Source: an uncultured Prevotella sp. (GTDB lineage: Bacteria > Bacteroidota > Bacteroidia > Bacteroidales > Bacteroidaceae). From it: DNA of 34,455 nucleotides. The translations under genes were made by a program, and so were the position numbers. Positions 24,816-34,206 of the stretch are shown here, in pieces; the first letter of the stretch is position 1; the number at the start of each line of letters is the position of its first letter. The stretch spans positions 1 through 34,455 of the forward strand of contig CALZJQ010000014.1 in NCBI GenBank assembly GCA_945787895.1. The letters are read 5' to 3'. The notes beneath the pieces were generated by a model. The model ran no database searches. It was given only the letters and a program-made list of their open reading frames with translations, and was not told where the DNA came from.

Positions 24816-26753
24816 TTGAATTACACATTTCTCAATAATATCAATTCACCTGAGGACTTGAGAAAAATTCAGGTGGAAGAATTGCCTGAGGTTTGCAGGG
24901 AGCTTCGTGATGACATCGTGAAGGAACTCTCGGTAAACCCTGGGCATCTTGCGTCAAGTCTGGGAGTCGTCGAACTGACGGTTGCTTTACATTATGTCTT
25001 CAATACTCCGTATGACAGACTCGTATGGGATGTAGGACATCAGGCTTACGGACACAAAATATTGACAGGAAGACGAGATACTTTCTGCTCAAATAGAAAG
25101 CTGAATGGTATTCATCCTTTCCCCTCTCCGGCAGAAAGCGAATACGACACCTTCACCTGCGGACATGCTTCAAATAGCATTTCTGCAGCGCTCGGTATGG
25201 CAGTAGCTGAGCAAAGAGCGCAAGTACTGCGCAGCGAGAGCGGAGAAGTAAATGCAAACGGCAAACGACACGTCGTGGCAGTGATAGGTGACGGAGCCAT
25301 GAGCGGTGGTCTTGCTTTTGAAGGACTCAATAATGTCAGTTCGTCGCCTAACGACCTGCTTATCATTCTCAACGACAATAATATGTCTATCGACCGTTCG
25401 GTGGGAGGTATGAAACAATACCTTATCAACCTGACCACCAATGAGTCGTACAATAAGTGGCGTGACAAAGCCGCTAAATGGTTGTTCAGCAAGGGAATAC
25501 TCAATGACAACAGAAGAAAAGCCATCATACGGCTCAACAATTCCATTAAGTCAATCATTAGCGAACAGCAGAATATCTTTGAGGGACTCAATATCCGCTA
25601 CTTCGGACCTGTCGATGGGCATGATGTGAAGGAAATGGTCAGAGTGCTCAACCAACTGAAAGATATGCGCGGACCAAAACTCCTGCATATTCATACAGTA
25701 AAAGGAAAAGGCTACCGGCCTGCAGAGAATGCAGCTACTATATGGCATGCTCCTGGTAAGTTTGACCCAGATACCGGAGAGCGAATTACAAGTAATGAAG
25801 AAAACCAGCCTCCAAAATATCAAGATGTTTTCGGCGAGACTCTAGTGGAATTGGCAAAGGAAAACCCTCAAATAGTGGGAGTGACTCCTGCAATGCCTAC
25901 AGGATGCTCCATGAACAAACTTATGGAGGCGATGCCAAATCGTGCCTTTGATGTAGGTATTGCAGAGGGGCACGCAGTGACATTCTCAGGGGGAATGGCT
26001 AAAGACGGGCTACTGCCATTCTGTAATATTTACAGCGCTTTCGCTCAACGTGCCTACGATAATATCATCCATGATGTGGCAATACAGAATCTTCCAGTCG
26101 TACTCTGCTTTGATCGTGCAGGATTAGTAGGAGAAGACGGAGCAACACACCACGGAGTTTTCGATATGGCGGCATTAAGACCTGTGCCAAATATTACCAT
26201 TTCGTCTCCGATGAATGAGCATGAGTTACGAAAACTTATGTTTACAGCTCAGCTTCCTGATAAGGGAACGTTCGTCATTCGCTATCCGCGTGGACGCGGT
26301 GTGCTCGTCGATTGGCGTTGTCCGCTTGAGGAAATCCCTGTAGGTAAAGGCAGGAAACTGACAGAAGGCGAGGATATTGCAATCCTTTCCATCGGTCCTG
26401 TTGGAAATACCATTCAGGAAGTGATAAGCAATCTTGGACCAGATGCAGGCATTGCACACTATGATATGCGTTTCCTTAAACCTCTTGATGAAGACATTCT
26501 CCATGAGGTAGGGCGCAATTATCGTAGGATAATCACGGTGGAAGATGGAGTGAGGAATGGCGGTATGGGCTCTGCCATAATGGAATGGTTCGCTGATAAT
26601 GAATATGATGTACACGTAAGACGTCTCGGAATGCCTGACACATTCGTAGAACATGGTACTGTAAACGAACTTCAACATATTGTCGGAATTGATTCTGAGG
26701 GAATACTCTCTGCCATAAAGAAAGAAACAATGCAGAAAGATGCTAATATATAG
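24816..26753 (+). CDS. dxs: 1-Deoxy-D-xylulose-5-phosphate synthase
   Basis: A 645-residue thiamine-diphosphate enzyme that condenses pyruvate with glyceraldehyde 3-phosphate, the first step of the MEP isoprenoid pathway. Motifs: [11 protein letters not shown] at the start, [35 protein letters not shown], the ThDP-binding [16 protein letters not shown] ending in NDNNMSID, and in the transketolase-like part [19 protein letters not shown] and RYPRG. I choose the TTG at 24816 because family similarity begins right there. An alternative TTG at 24705 would add 37 residues encoded by repeat C3 (TKQPNNQT octapeptides). No ATG precedes the conserved part, so the start is uncertain. It is followed at 42 bp by trkA, probably in one operon. 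Confidence 0.93.
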   Translation: MNYTFLNNINSPEDLRKIQVEELPEVCRELRDDIVKELSVNPGHLASSLGVVELTVALHYVFNTPYDRLVWDVGHQAYGHKILTGRRDTFCSNRKLNGIHPFPSPAESEYDTFTCGHASNSISAALGMAVAEQRAQVLRSESGEVNANGKRHVVAVIGDGAMSGGLAFEGLNNVSSSPNDLLIILNDNNMSIDRSVGGMKQYLINLTTNESYNKWRDKAAKWLFSKGILNDNRRKAIIRLNNSIKSIISEQQNIFEGLNIRYFGPVDGHDVKEMVRVLNQLKDMRGPKLLHIHTVKGKGYRPAENAATIWHAPGKFDPDTGERITSNEENQPPKYQDVFGETLVELAKENPQIVGVTPAMPTGCSMNKLMEAMPNRAFDVGIAEGHAVTFSGGMAKDGLLPFCNIYSAFAQRAYDNIIHDVAIQNLPVVLCFDRAGLVGEDGATHHGVFDMAALRPVPNITISSPMNEHELRKLMFTAQLPDKGTFVIRYPRGRGVLVDWRCPLEEIPVGKGRKLTEGEDIAILSIGPVGNTIQEVISNLGPDAGIAHYDMRFLKPLDEDILHEVGRNYRRIITVEDGVRNGGMGSAIMEWFADNEYDVHVRRLGMPDTFVEHGTVNELQHIVGIDSEGILSAIKKETMQKDANI

Positions 26754-26795
26754 GATAGGAAAGGAATACGCTTAATGGTATAACAAGAGAAGAAT

Positions 26796-28142
26796 ATGAA
26801 AATAGTCATAGCAGGAGCAAAGGCAATAGGTGCCTATTTGGCGAAATTGCTTTCGAGGAATAATGAGGATATTACCCTTATTGATAGCAATGAGGAGAGT
26901 CTTGACAGTATTAGTGCAGACCTTGACGTACTGACGCTACACGATACCCCGGGTAGTATTTCGGCAATGATAACGGCGGAGGTTCCTCATTGTGACCTTT
27001 ATATTGCAGTGACAAGTGACCAGCATGTGAATATGAACTCCTGCTCTCTTGCCAAATCCTTGGGAGCAAAGCGCACCGTGGCAAAGGTGGAGGACTATGA
27101 ATTTGCAAATCCTGATTTTTCAGACCATCTGCATAGGGTAGGCATCGACTCCATTATCTACCCCGAACTCCTTGGAGCTAAGGATATTATCAACGGACTG
27201 AAAATGTCATGGGTCAGACAACGATGGGATGTGCATGATGGAGCACTCGTGATGCTCGGCATAAAATTACGTGAGACGGCTGAAATTCTCAATCGCCCGC
27301 TACGTATCCTTTGCGGACCTGATGACCCTTATCATATCGTTGCCATAAAGCGTGGCAATGAAACAATCATTCCTGGTGGTAATGATGAATTGAAACTCAA
27401 TGATATTGCCTACTTCATGACAAAGCGCAACTTCATTCCGCTTATTCGAAAACTGGTAGGTAAGGAGCATTATGCAGATGTGAAGAACGTAATGGTCATG
27501 GGAGGCGGAAAGACTGCTGTGCGTACTGTCGCTACTCTGCCTGAATATATGAAGATGAAAATCATTGAGATAGACCCACAACGATGTGAACGTCTCAACG
27601 ATATCCTCCCCATAAACGATAATGTGATGATAATCAATGGAGATGGACGAGATGTCTCCTTGCTTATCGAAGAGGGCATCAAGAGTACACAAGCTTTCGT
27701 AGCTCTCACAGGAAATGCCGAGACTAACATCCTTGCTTGTCTCACAGCAAAGAGATTAGGCGTGAGAAAGACTGTCGCTCTTGTAGAAAATATCGACTAT
27801 ATCGATATGGCAGAGAGTCTCGATATCGGCACTATCATCAACAAGAAAGCTATTGCTGCAAGTCATATCTACGAGATGCTCATGAGTGCAGATGTCTCTA
27901 ACGTGCGTTTCCTTATGGCTGCTAACGCTGATGTGGCAGAGTTTGTAGCCCAACCTGGTTCTAAGGTGACACGAAAGAAAGTCTTCGAACTCGGTATTCC
28001 ATACGGTATGACCTTTGGAGGACTTGTACGTAATGGCGAGGGAATGCTTATTTCTGGTGGCACACAGATACAGGAGGGAGATAATGTCGTCGTGTTCTGT
28101 CATAATGCAGACATGAAACGCATAGAGAAATTCTTCGTTTAG
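26796..28142 (+). CDS. trkA: Trk potassium-uptake regulatory subunit TrkA
   Basis: A 448-residue cytoplasmic protein with two RCK units, each an N-terminal Rossmann domain (about 1-125 and 229-350) plus a TrkA-C domain (about 140-215 and 365-448). It gates the TrkH channel encoded 53 bp downstream in response to bound nucleotides. The first glycine motif reads GAKAIG (7-12), with K9 in place of the usual middle glycine. The second reads GGGKTA (236-241), lacking the final glycine. The acidic residues that bind ribose (D30; E258/D260) are kept. The ATG at 26796 has a purine-rich AAGAGAAGAAT just upstream. Whether the altered loops still bind NAD(H) or rather ATP/ADP cannot be told from sequence alone. 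Confidence 0.93.
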   Translation: MKIVIAGAKAIGAYLAKLLSRNNEDITLIDSNEESLDSISADLDVLTLHDTPGSISAMITAEVPHCDLYIAVTSDQHVNMNSCSLAKSLGAKRTVAKVEDYEFANPDFSDHLHRVGIDSIIYPELLGAKDIINGLKMSWVRQRWDVHDGALVMLGIKLRETAEILNRPLRILCGPDDPYHIVAIKRGNETIIPGGNDELKLNDIAYFMTKRNFIPLIRKLVGKEHYADVKNVMVMGGGKTAVRTVATLPEYMKMKIIEIDPQRCERLNDILPINDNVMIINGDGRDVSLLIEEGIKSTQAFVALTGNAETNILACLTAKRLGVRKTVALVENIDYIDMAESLDIGTIINKKAIAASHIYEMLMSADVSNVRFLMAANADVAEFVAQPGSKVTRKKVFELGIPYGMTFGGLVRNGEGMLISGGTQIQEGDNVVVFCHNADMKRIEKFFV

Positions 28143-28195
28143 CCTTTGATATTTGTGGAGAAACGCATTGAAAAATACCTACTTCCCTCAGAAAA

Positions 28196-29650
28196 ATGAA
28201 TACTAAACTGATATGTAAGATATTAGGGTCGCTCCTATTCCTTGAGTCCTTGTTTATGATATTTTGTCTTGTAATCTCGATAAGGTATCATGAGGATGAT
28301 TTGTTCGCTTTTTTAGTCTCTATATTGATTACTCAAGGCTTCGCATTTATATTCAGATACATAGGACGCAATGCGGACAATTCTCTTGGAAGACGAGAGT
28401 CTTTCCTTGTTGTCACGCTCGCATGGAGCGTCTTTAGTCTTTTCGGTACGTTGCCATACATGATAGGAGGGTACATTACAGACTTTACCAATGCGTATTT
28501 TGAGTCAATGTCAGGATTTACCACGACGGGATGTACTATTCTTGATGACGTAGAGTGTTTGCCTCACGGCATCCTCTTCTGGCGCAGTCTCTCGCAGTGG
28601 ATAGGAGGATTGGGTATTGTTTTCTTTACTATTGCCGTCTTGCCTTCCATGGTTGGAGGTTCGGTGAAGGTCTTTTCTGCTGAAGCCACTGGACCGATAA
28701 AGACAAAATTGCATCCACGTCTGAGTAATTCGGCAAAGAGTATATGGACTATTTTCCTTGTGCTCACCATCCTCTGTGGTGTCAGTTTCTATGCTTTAGG
28801 TATGGATGTTTTTGATAGCGTCTGCCATGCCATGACCACGCTTGCCACTGGAGGCTTCTCTACTCATAATGATAGCATTGAGTTCTTCAATTCTCCTGCA
28901 ATAGAATATGCCAGCACTTTCTTCTGTTTCCTTTCTGGAATAAACTTTATTCTCCTGTATAATATGGTGATAAGAGGAAAGGTGGGCAATCTCCTGCGTA
29001 ATCCCGAGGTGCGCTTTTACGTTCTGATAATATTCCTTTTTTCTGTCTTTATCATGGTTGAACTTATCATAAGGAATGACTATGGTTATGAGCGTGCTTT
29101 CCGTTGCGCTGTCTATCAGGTCGTGTCATTTATCACGACCACCGGTCTTTTCAATGATGATGCCGGACAATGGCCGCACGTCACGTGGGTCGTTCTCGCA
29201 GTCTGTATGTTCATGGGAGGATGCGCAGGAAGTACGAGCGGCGGTTTCAAGTCCATCAGATGCGTCATGCTTCTCAAAATCGTGCGTAATGAGTTCGTCC
29301 ATATGCTTCATCCGAGAGCTGTATTGCCATTGAGAATAGGGGATAATAACGTCCCTAATGATAAGCGTGTGACTCTCCTTGCCTTTCTTACTATCTATTG
29401 TATAATGTGTATTGTTTGTGCTTTTACGATGATAGCTGCGGGAGTGGATAATACAAATGCCATTACTATCACAATATCTACTCTCAGTAATGTAGGTCCC
29501 ACGCTTGGTGTGGAAATAGGTCCTACGATGTCATGGGATCATTTGCCGGATTTTGCAAAGTGGATATGCTCATTTCTCATGCTCATGGGGCGTCTCGAAA
29601 TCTTCTCTGTCCTGATAATCTTCACCCCCTCTTTCTGGAAGGATAGGTAG
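28196..29650 (+). CDS. trkH: Trk-type potassium channel subunit
   Basis: A 484-residue inner-membrane K+ uptake protein with the four pore-loop repeats of the SKT superfamily: SMSGFTTTGCT (about 104-114), MTTLATGGFST, VVSFITTTGLFND and TLSNVGPTLG. Each supplies the filter glycine. GRLEIFSVLIIFTPSFW near the C-terminus is typical of TrkH. It works with the TrkA protein encoded upstream. The dxs-trkA-trkH order looks like one operon. The ATG at 28196 follows a short gap. The stop is followed directly by repeat C4, which probably serves as terminator. I cannot tell whether transport is coupled to H+ or Na+. Confidence 0.95.
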   Translation: MNTKLICKILGSLLFLESLFMIFCLVISIRYHEDDLFAFLVSILITQGFAFIFRYIGRNADNSLGRRESFLVVTLAWSVFSLFGTLPYMIGGYITDFTNAYFESMSGFTTTGCTILDDVECLPHGILFWRSLSQWIGGLGIVFFTIAVLPSMVGGSVKVFSAEATGPIKTKLHPRLSNSAKSIWTIFLVLTILCGVSFYALGMDVFDSVCHAMTTLATGGFSTHNDSIEFFNSPAIEYASTFFCFLSGINFILLYNMVIRGKVGNLLRNPEVRFYVLIIFLFSVFIMVELIIRNDYGYERAFRCAVYQVVSFITTTGLFNDDAGQWPHVTWVVLAVCMFMGGCAGSTSGGFKSIRCVMLLKIVRNEFVHMLHPRAVLPLRIGDNNVPNDKRVTLLAFLTIYCIMCIVCAFTMIAAGVDNTNAITITISTLSNVGPTLGVEIGPTMSWDHLPDFAKWICSFLMLMGRLEIFSVLIIFTPSFWKDR

Positions 29651-29797
29651 GTTTGTTGTTTAGTTATTTAGTTGTTTAGTTGGCTGTGCCACAAATGAGT
29701 GGTTTAGTTGTTTTGTTGTTTAGTTAATAATATTCGTCTCAATAGCCAAGACAAACAACTAAACAACCAAACAACTAAACAACTAAACAACCAACTC
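29651..29797. repeat. Family C intergenic palindrome, copy C4
   Basis: TTTGTTGTTTAGTT-type units start at the trkH stop. An extra internal segment GCCACAAATGAG (29688-29699) resembles the C1/C2 core. A second core follows, ATTCGTCTCAATAGCCAAGA (29732-29751), matching C3 with few changes. The right arm is ACAACTAA/ACAACCAA octads. It ends at the stop codon of the convergent DUF5686 gene. The presence of two cores suggests a fused or rearranged copy. Confidence 0.82.
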
Positions 29798-32378
29798 AAA
29801 ACGTCATTCGGAACATAAACCTTATACCGTGCTTGTTGCTTGTAGGCAATTCAAGATAGTTCATGCGGCGGACATATTCTACGTGTAGTATCTTGAAAAT
29901 GTTGTGAATGCCTGCGATAAGTTCGATGTAAGGTTTGTTTTTATCCATGAGATAACAACCCTCGGGAAATACCATGAGCATATCATCACCTTCGTTTTGC
30001 TTGAGGAAAGGATTGTTCTTGTCAGAGAGAGTGCCCCATAGAGCCTTGACGCCGATGAACTCACGCCATTTAAGTTTCTTGATGAGTGGTATGCGGTTGA
30101 ATAATTTGCCGTTGAAGTCCCAGCTCATGTCCAGCGATACGAAGCGGTCGTTGAGGAACTCCATATTGTTGATAAGGTTGAAGGTCTCGTCCTCCATGAT
30201 GTAGGAGAGGTTGGCTGCAGGGGTGATGAGCAGAGGATATGGCACTTTGTCCCATTGTATGCCGCTCTTGATGTAACAATCTATCTTTCCCCAACTCTTC
30301 ATCCAGAAACGCTTGTATATGTCGAGAGTGGTGTAGTTGAAGCGATAGTCACCTCCGAGGAAGTCTTTCAGTCCGAAAACGTGATTGACAGAGAAGACTG
30401 GGGCATCAAGATTGATGGTCAATCTGCGCTGTTTCGTGTTGATAAATGTCTCTCCCGGAGCGATGCGGAGACCGATGCTCAGTTCTGTAGTGCGATATTT
30501 GCCACGTCCGTCCCATACGTGGGGATAGTCGTCTGGATTGTAAGGGCTGACAGCTTGCTGGGCGAGGGTAGTGTAGTGCATCGCTCCGCAAGCCTCGTTC
30601 TCCTCAGTCTTGAGGCTTATCGTTGTCTTGAAGCCCCATTCTTCTTCGCGTTCAAACTTCAGTTCCTGACGGTTCTGGAACATCATCTTATCCACTGTTG
30701 CCCATTTCCACGCTGTGAACACGTTATCCTTGTCCGTATGTACGAATTTGTCGCTTGGCGAGCATACATCGTACGACGAGGTGAAAGCGAGGGTGCGGCG
30801 TGGGAACTCACGCGGGAGGTACTCCTTTTTATTGAAAGAGTAGATGATGGAGCCGCTGTAATAGTTCTTTTTGCTGCCCCATGCACGGGCTGCATAACCC
30901 GAGAAGAACCAATGTTTGTTGAGGTTGGCAGTGGTCTGAGCTGAAATACGCGTGCGGAAGCCGTCGATGAAGTTGGAGGTCAGCATTGTGTTGATAGGAC
31001 CTATATCCACCTTGGAATCCTTGGCGCTCGTCTCTACAAAGTTCTCTATGAACGCTTTCAGACCGAAGATGAAGTACTTGAAGCCTTTTATGTTCTCGAT
31101 ATGTGAAAGGAAGGAACCCATGCCGTTCTCTGCCTTGGTAAGTTCTACCTGACGGTATTTATTCCAGAAATCATCGCCACGCATCATAGCGTCAGCTTCT
31201 TTTACCTCTTTTGCCTTGCCTTTGAACAATTGTCGGGGCAGGTCATCGAAGGCATAGTCTGTGAGACGTGTGGTACGAATGACTGCTGTGCGCGTTATCC
31301 ATTTGGCAAAGCATAGCTCTGCTATCATGTCATCGACGGAGAGTGACCATGAGGAGTCTGGCAGCTGCGTGAATTCCTGTATCACTTTCAGGTTCTCTAC
31401 GAAGTTGACGTCGCTCTTCTTCGGTATCGTCAGTTCGCAGCGTTTTACCTGATAGCTTGAGTCGGCAAGTATATATATGTCTCCACGGAAACCAAAGTCC
31501 TGCTGATTGTTGGGCAGGAAGTTGAGGTGAATACATTTGTCTTTATCTACATACAGTGTGTCGTCTATGTAGAAGCGGTAAAAGCTGATAGCATCTTTGC
31601 CTATCGGCGAGGTGAAAGGATATTGCAACATACGTATCTGGTCATCGTAGATGTTGACATCCGTGAAGACGTCCTTCAATACGGTGGTGAGTATGTCTCC
31701 TGTCTGGAAAAGGTCGTTGATACCCGAGGAGTTTTGACCTTTGATAATTGTCTTTTCTGAGTGCGGATGCTTGCGGTATATTTTCTGTGATACGGTCTCG
31801 TCAACGGAGATAGGCAGTATTACCTTTCCCGTATAGTCGCATTTCTCCAACTGTTCTTTGAGCCATGGGTGCTTCACGAAACGCTTTGAGCGCAGGGTGT
31901 CGGCGTTTACATCGTTGAGCGCAAGAGTTATCTTTTGGTATTTGTTATATTGATAGAAGTCGCGGTTGCTGAGGTCGGTCTGCTTCTTGTGCTCTATGAC
32001 CTTTTTCATCAGTTCTACGGCAGGGTTGTTTTTTCGGCTGTATTTACTTCTTTTCCTCTTTATGACTACCTCTTCGAGACTTTTTGTGTCTGGTTTAAGA
32101 CGTATGTTTAGGTGGTCAGACGTAGAGTTTGTTATCCTTACGGTCTGTGATACGTAGCCTACCGCACTGAATGTCAAATCCCATCCATTGCGTCGTGCTA
32201 TCTTATAGTGTCCATTTATGTCGGATATAGCAGACAATCCTCGTCCTTTATATACTACAGAGACGAGAGGTATGCTGTCTTTTGTCTCTGCATCGAGGAC
32301 GTGTCCTGTAATCTGTGCGTTTGCAGGAAGCACAATAAAGAGTAATGTTATCAGTACGAAAAACAATTTTTTTACCAT
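29796..32378 (-). CDS. DUF5686 outer-membrane protein with carboxypeptidase-like regulatory domain
   Basis: An 860-residue exported protein. Signal peptide at 1-21 (cleavage after ANA). The carboxypeptidase-D regulatory-like domain (about 22-95) opens ITGHVLDAETKDSIPLVSV and contains ISDINGHYKIARR. A periplasmic region (about 110-430, SKYSRKNNPAVELMKKVIEHK at its start) precedes a C-terminal beta-rich barrel (about 440-860) ending in RFMFRMTF with a terminal phenylalanine, the usual signal for insertion by the Bam complex. This matches DUF5686 proteins, common in Bacteroidota and of unknown function. It has none of the TonB plug motifs, so it is not a SusC receptor. It lies downstream of the inositol-phosphate synthase gene in the same orientation but separated by repeat B4. 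Confidence 0.85.
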   Translation of the reverse strand: MVKKLFFVLITLLFIVLPANAQITGHVLDAETKDSIPLVSVVYKGRGLSAISDINGHYKIARRNGWDLTFSAVGYVSQTVRITNSTSDHLNIRLKPDTKSLEEVVIKRKRSKYSRKNNPAVELMKKVIEHKKQTDLSNRDFYQYNKYQKITLALNDVNADTLRSKRFVKHPWLKEQLEKCDYTGKVILPISVDETVSQKIYRKHPHSEKTIIKGQNSSGINDLFQTGDILTTVLKDVFTDVNIYDDQIRMLQYPFTSPIGKDAISFYRFYIDDTLYVDKDKCIHLNFLPNNQQDFGFRGDIYILADSSYQVKRCELTIPKKSDVNFVENLKVIQEFTQLPDSSWSLSVDDMIAELCFAKWITRTAVIRTTRLTDYAFDDLPRQLFKGKAKEVKEADAMMRGDDFWNKYRQVELTKAENGMGSFLSHIENIKGFKYFIFGLKAFIENFVETSAKDSKVDIGPINTMLTSNFIDGFRTRISAQTTANLNKHWFFSGYAARAWGSKKNYYSGSIIYSFNKKEYLPREFPRRTLAFTSSYDVCSPSDKFVHTDKDNVFTAWKWATVDKMMFQNRQELKFEREEEWGFKTTISLKTEENEACGAMHYTTLAQQAVSPYNPDDYPHVWDGRGKYRTTELSIGLRIAPGETFINTKQRRLTINLDAPVFSVNHVFGLKDFLGGDYRFNYTTLDIYKRFWMKSWGKIDCYIKSGIQWDKVPYPLLITPAANLSYIMEDETFNLINNMEFLNDRFVSLDMSWDFNGKLFNRIPLIKKLKWREFIGVKALWGTLSDKNNPFLKQNEGDDMLMVFPEGCYLMDKNKPYIELIAGIHNIFKILHVEYVRRMNYLELPTSNKHGIRFMFRMTF

Positions 32379-32408
32379 TGATTTTTTTATGTATTAATCC
32401 TAATTATT

Positions 32409-32421
32409 CTGTATTATACAG
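32409..32421. promoter_or_regulatory. 13-bp palindrome before the DUF5686 gene
   Basis: CTGTATTATACAG is a perfect 6-1-6 palindrome about 30 bp upstream of the DUF5686 start. It is operator-sized and AT-rich, but may be chance. No TAnnTTTG element is seen in 32379-32479. Confidence 0.3.
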
Positions 32422-32479
32422 TATTTCTTTTCTGTGATTGTTCCATAGTAATAGAATTGTGTTTTTCGTGGGGGGGATA

Positions 32480-32608
32480 GTTGGTTTTTGGTTGTGGGTT
32501 TTTGGTTGTGGGTTTTTGGTTGGGTTACCTTTGCCTTTTGAGCAAGTCTCCATTGGCAACGCATTATCAACCAAAAACCTACAACCGAAAACCCAAAACC
32601 ATCAACCA
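32480..32608. repeat. Family B intergenic palindrome, copy B4
   Basis: Heptads alternate GGTTTTT and GGTTGTG three times, then GGTTGGG. The core has ACCTTTGCCTTTTGAGC and CTCCATTGG, related to the other B cores. The right arm is ACCAAAAACCTACAACCGAA-type units. It separates the inositol-phosphate synthase gene, whose stop is at 32611, from the DUF5686 gene. Confidence 0.82.
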
Positions 32609-32610
32609 AA

Positions 32611-33918
32611 TTAATCTATTTCTTCGTCTGCCTCGTAGCCACCCATTTCGCGGATAGCATTCTTCAGCATAGTATATTGCTGATAGAGGTTGTTGATAGG
32701 TTCTTCACCCTTTGTGTAGTCATGCATCGGTGACTTGAGGAAGAAGCTGAGGAAACGCTGTATGCCATAGCGTCCGGCACGTGCAGCGAGGTCAGAGAGG
32801 AGACAGAGGTCAAGGCAGAGAGGAGCTGCGAGGATAGAGTCGCGGCAGAGGAAATTAATCTTTATCTGCATTGGGTAACCCATCCATCCGAAGATGTCGA
32901 TGTTGTCCCATCCCTCTTTGTTGTCGTTGCGTGGTGGGTAGTAGTTGATACGTACCTTGTGATAGTAGTCTGTATAGAGGTCTGGCTGAGCTTCTGGCTT
33001 GAGGATTGTTTCGAGAGTAGAGAGCTTTGATACCTCTTTGGTGCGGAAGTTGGCAGGCTCATCGAGTACGAGACCGTCGCGATTGCCGAGGATGTTGGTA
33101 GAGAACCATCCGCTGAGACCGAGGCAACGTGTGCCGATGATTGGAGCGAAACCCGACTTTACAAGTGTCTGGCCTGTCTTGAAGTCCTTGCCGCAGATAG
33201 GCATCTTTGTCTTTTCTGCAAGTTCCCACATTGCAGGGATATCCACAGTGGTATTTGGTGCGCCCATGATGAAAGGAGCATTCTCTGAGAGTGCAGCGTA
33301 AGCGTAGCACATTGAGGGTGCTATATGCTCACGGTCGTCAGCTTTCATTGCGTTTTCCAGAGCTGCGAGAGTGCCATGTACGTTTTCATCTATAGGAACA
33401 TATATTTCGGTAGAAGCAGCCCAGATGACAACGATACGTGCGCAACCGTTCTTTTCCTTGAAGTCACGGATGTCCTGACGGATGGCTTCCATCATTTCCC
33501 AGCGGTTTTTGCAGTCTTTTACGTTATCTCCGTCGAGGCGTTTTGCATAGTTTTTGTCGAAAGCGGCCTTCATAGGTACGATTTTCTCCAGTTCGTCCTT
33601 TACGGGGAGAATGTCTTTCTCCTTGAGTACTTCGCAGTACATTGCGCTCTGGAAAGCATTCTGTGGGTAAACGTCCCATGTGCCGAAGACGATATCATTA
33701 AGGTTTGCTATAGGAGCGATTTCGCTGTAAGGGAGATATTTTGCATTTTCGCCCTTGCCGACACGTATCTTGTCATACTGTGTCATGCTACCTACAGGCT
33801 TGGTCAGACCCTTGCGAGCCATCAAAACACCAGTCATAAATGTTGTGGCAACAGCACCGTTGCCTACTACCATAATGCCGAGTTTTCCATCGGCTGGCTT
33901 TACATTAATCTTGTCCAT
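32611..33918 (-). CDS. myo-Inositol-1-phosphate synthase
   Basis: A 435-residue NAD-dependent enzyme converting glucose 6-phosphate to inositol 3-phosphate. The N-terminal Rossmann motif is IMVVGNGAVATTF (about 15-27). IVVIWAASTEIYVP (about 161-174), ICGKDFKTGQTLVKSG (about 239-254) and GWFSTNILGNRDG (about 267-279) match the conserved NAD- and substrate-binding parts of the family. In Bacteroides, a homologous enzyme begins the synthesis of inositol lipids (phosphatidylinositol and inositol sphingolipids); that pathway is a likely role here, though no other gene of it is in view. The ATG at 33918 is clear. A -7 element lies about 185 bp upstream, giving a long leader with a small hairpin at 34003-34028. 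Confidence 0.93.
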   Translation of the reverse strand: MDKINVKPADGKLGIMVVGNGAVATTFMTGVLMARKGLTKPVGSMTQYDKIRVGKGENAKYLPYSEIAPIANLNDIVFGTWDVYPQNAFQSAMYCEVLKEKDILPVKDELEKIVPMKAAFDKNYAKRLDGDNVKDCKNRWEMMEAIRQDIRDFKEKNGCARIVVIWAASTEIYVPIDENVHGTLAALENAMKADDREHIAPSMCYAYAALSENAPFIMGAPNTTVDIPAMWELAEKTKMPICGKDFKTGQTLVKSGFAPIIGTRCLGLSGWFSTNILGNRDGLVLDEPANFRTKEVSKLSTLETILKPEAQPDLYTDYYHKVRINYYPPRNDNKEGWDNIDIFGWMGYPMQIKINFLCRDSILAAPLCLDLCLLSDLAARAGRYGIQRFLSFFLKSPMHDYTKGEEPINNLYQQYTMLKNAIREMGGYEADEEID

Positions 33919-34102
33919 TATTTGTTTATTTTGTTAAGATATTGTATTCTCTTATTGTTGTCTTTATTTTTTTTTGTCATTCCTGTGCACCATTAGTTCT
34001 CATGTATTGCGCTAAGTCTGTCAATACAAGATATGGTGTGGAATCTGTATTTTTTTCATAGTAATATCAGGTAAATAGGATAAACCGATGTATGAATCTT
34101 TG

Positions 34103-34110
34103 CAAAGTTA
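34103..34110 (-). promoter_or_regulatory. Predicted -7 element for the inositol-phosphate synthase gene
   Basis: Leftward TAACTTTG (34110-34103) matches TAnnTTTG; the -33 element is not clear. The leader (about 33919-34096) contains TGTATTG/CAATACA arms (34003-34009, 34022-34028) and otherwise nothing recognisable. Confidence 0.55.
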
Positions 34111-34206
34111 ACATTTTTTTCTTAAACACGTAAAACTTTTTTAGTTATATTAAGTTTTCTAACAAAAATAAACGAATTTGTGTTCCTTTACGGAAAATTA
34201 TTGTTC

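Noticed and set aside
30255-30944. Long frame opposite the DUF5686 gene
   Set aside because: Shadow of a well-supported outer-membrane protein; no domain recognised.
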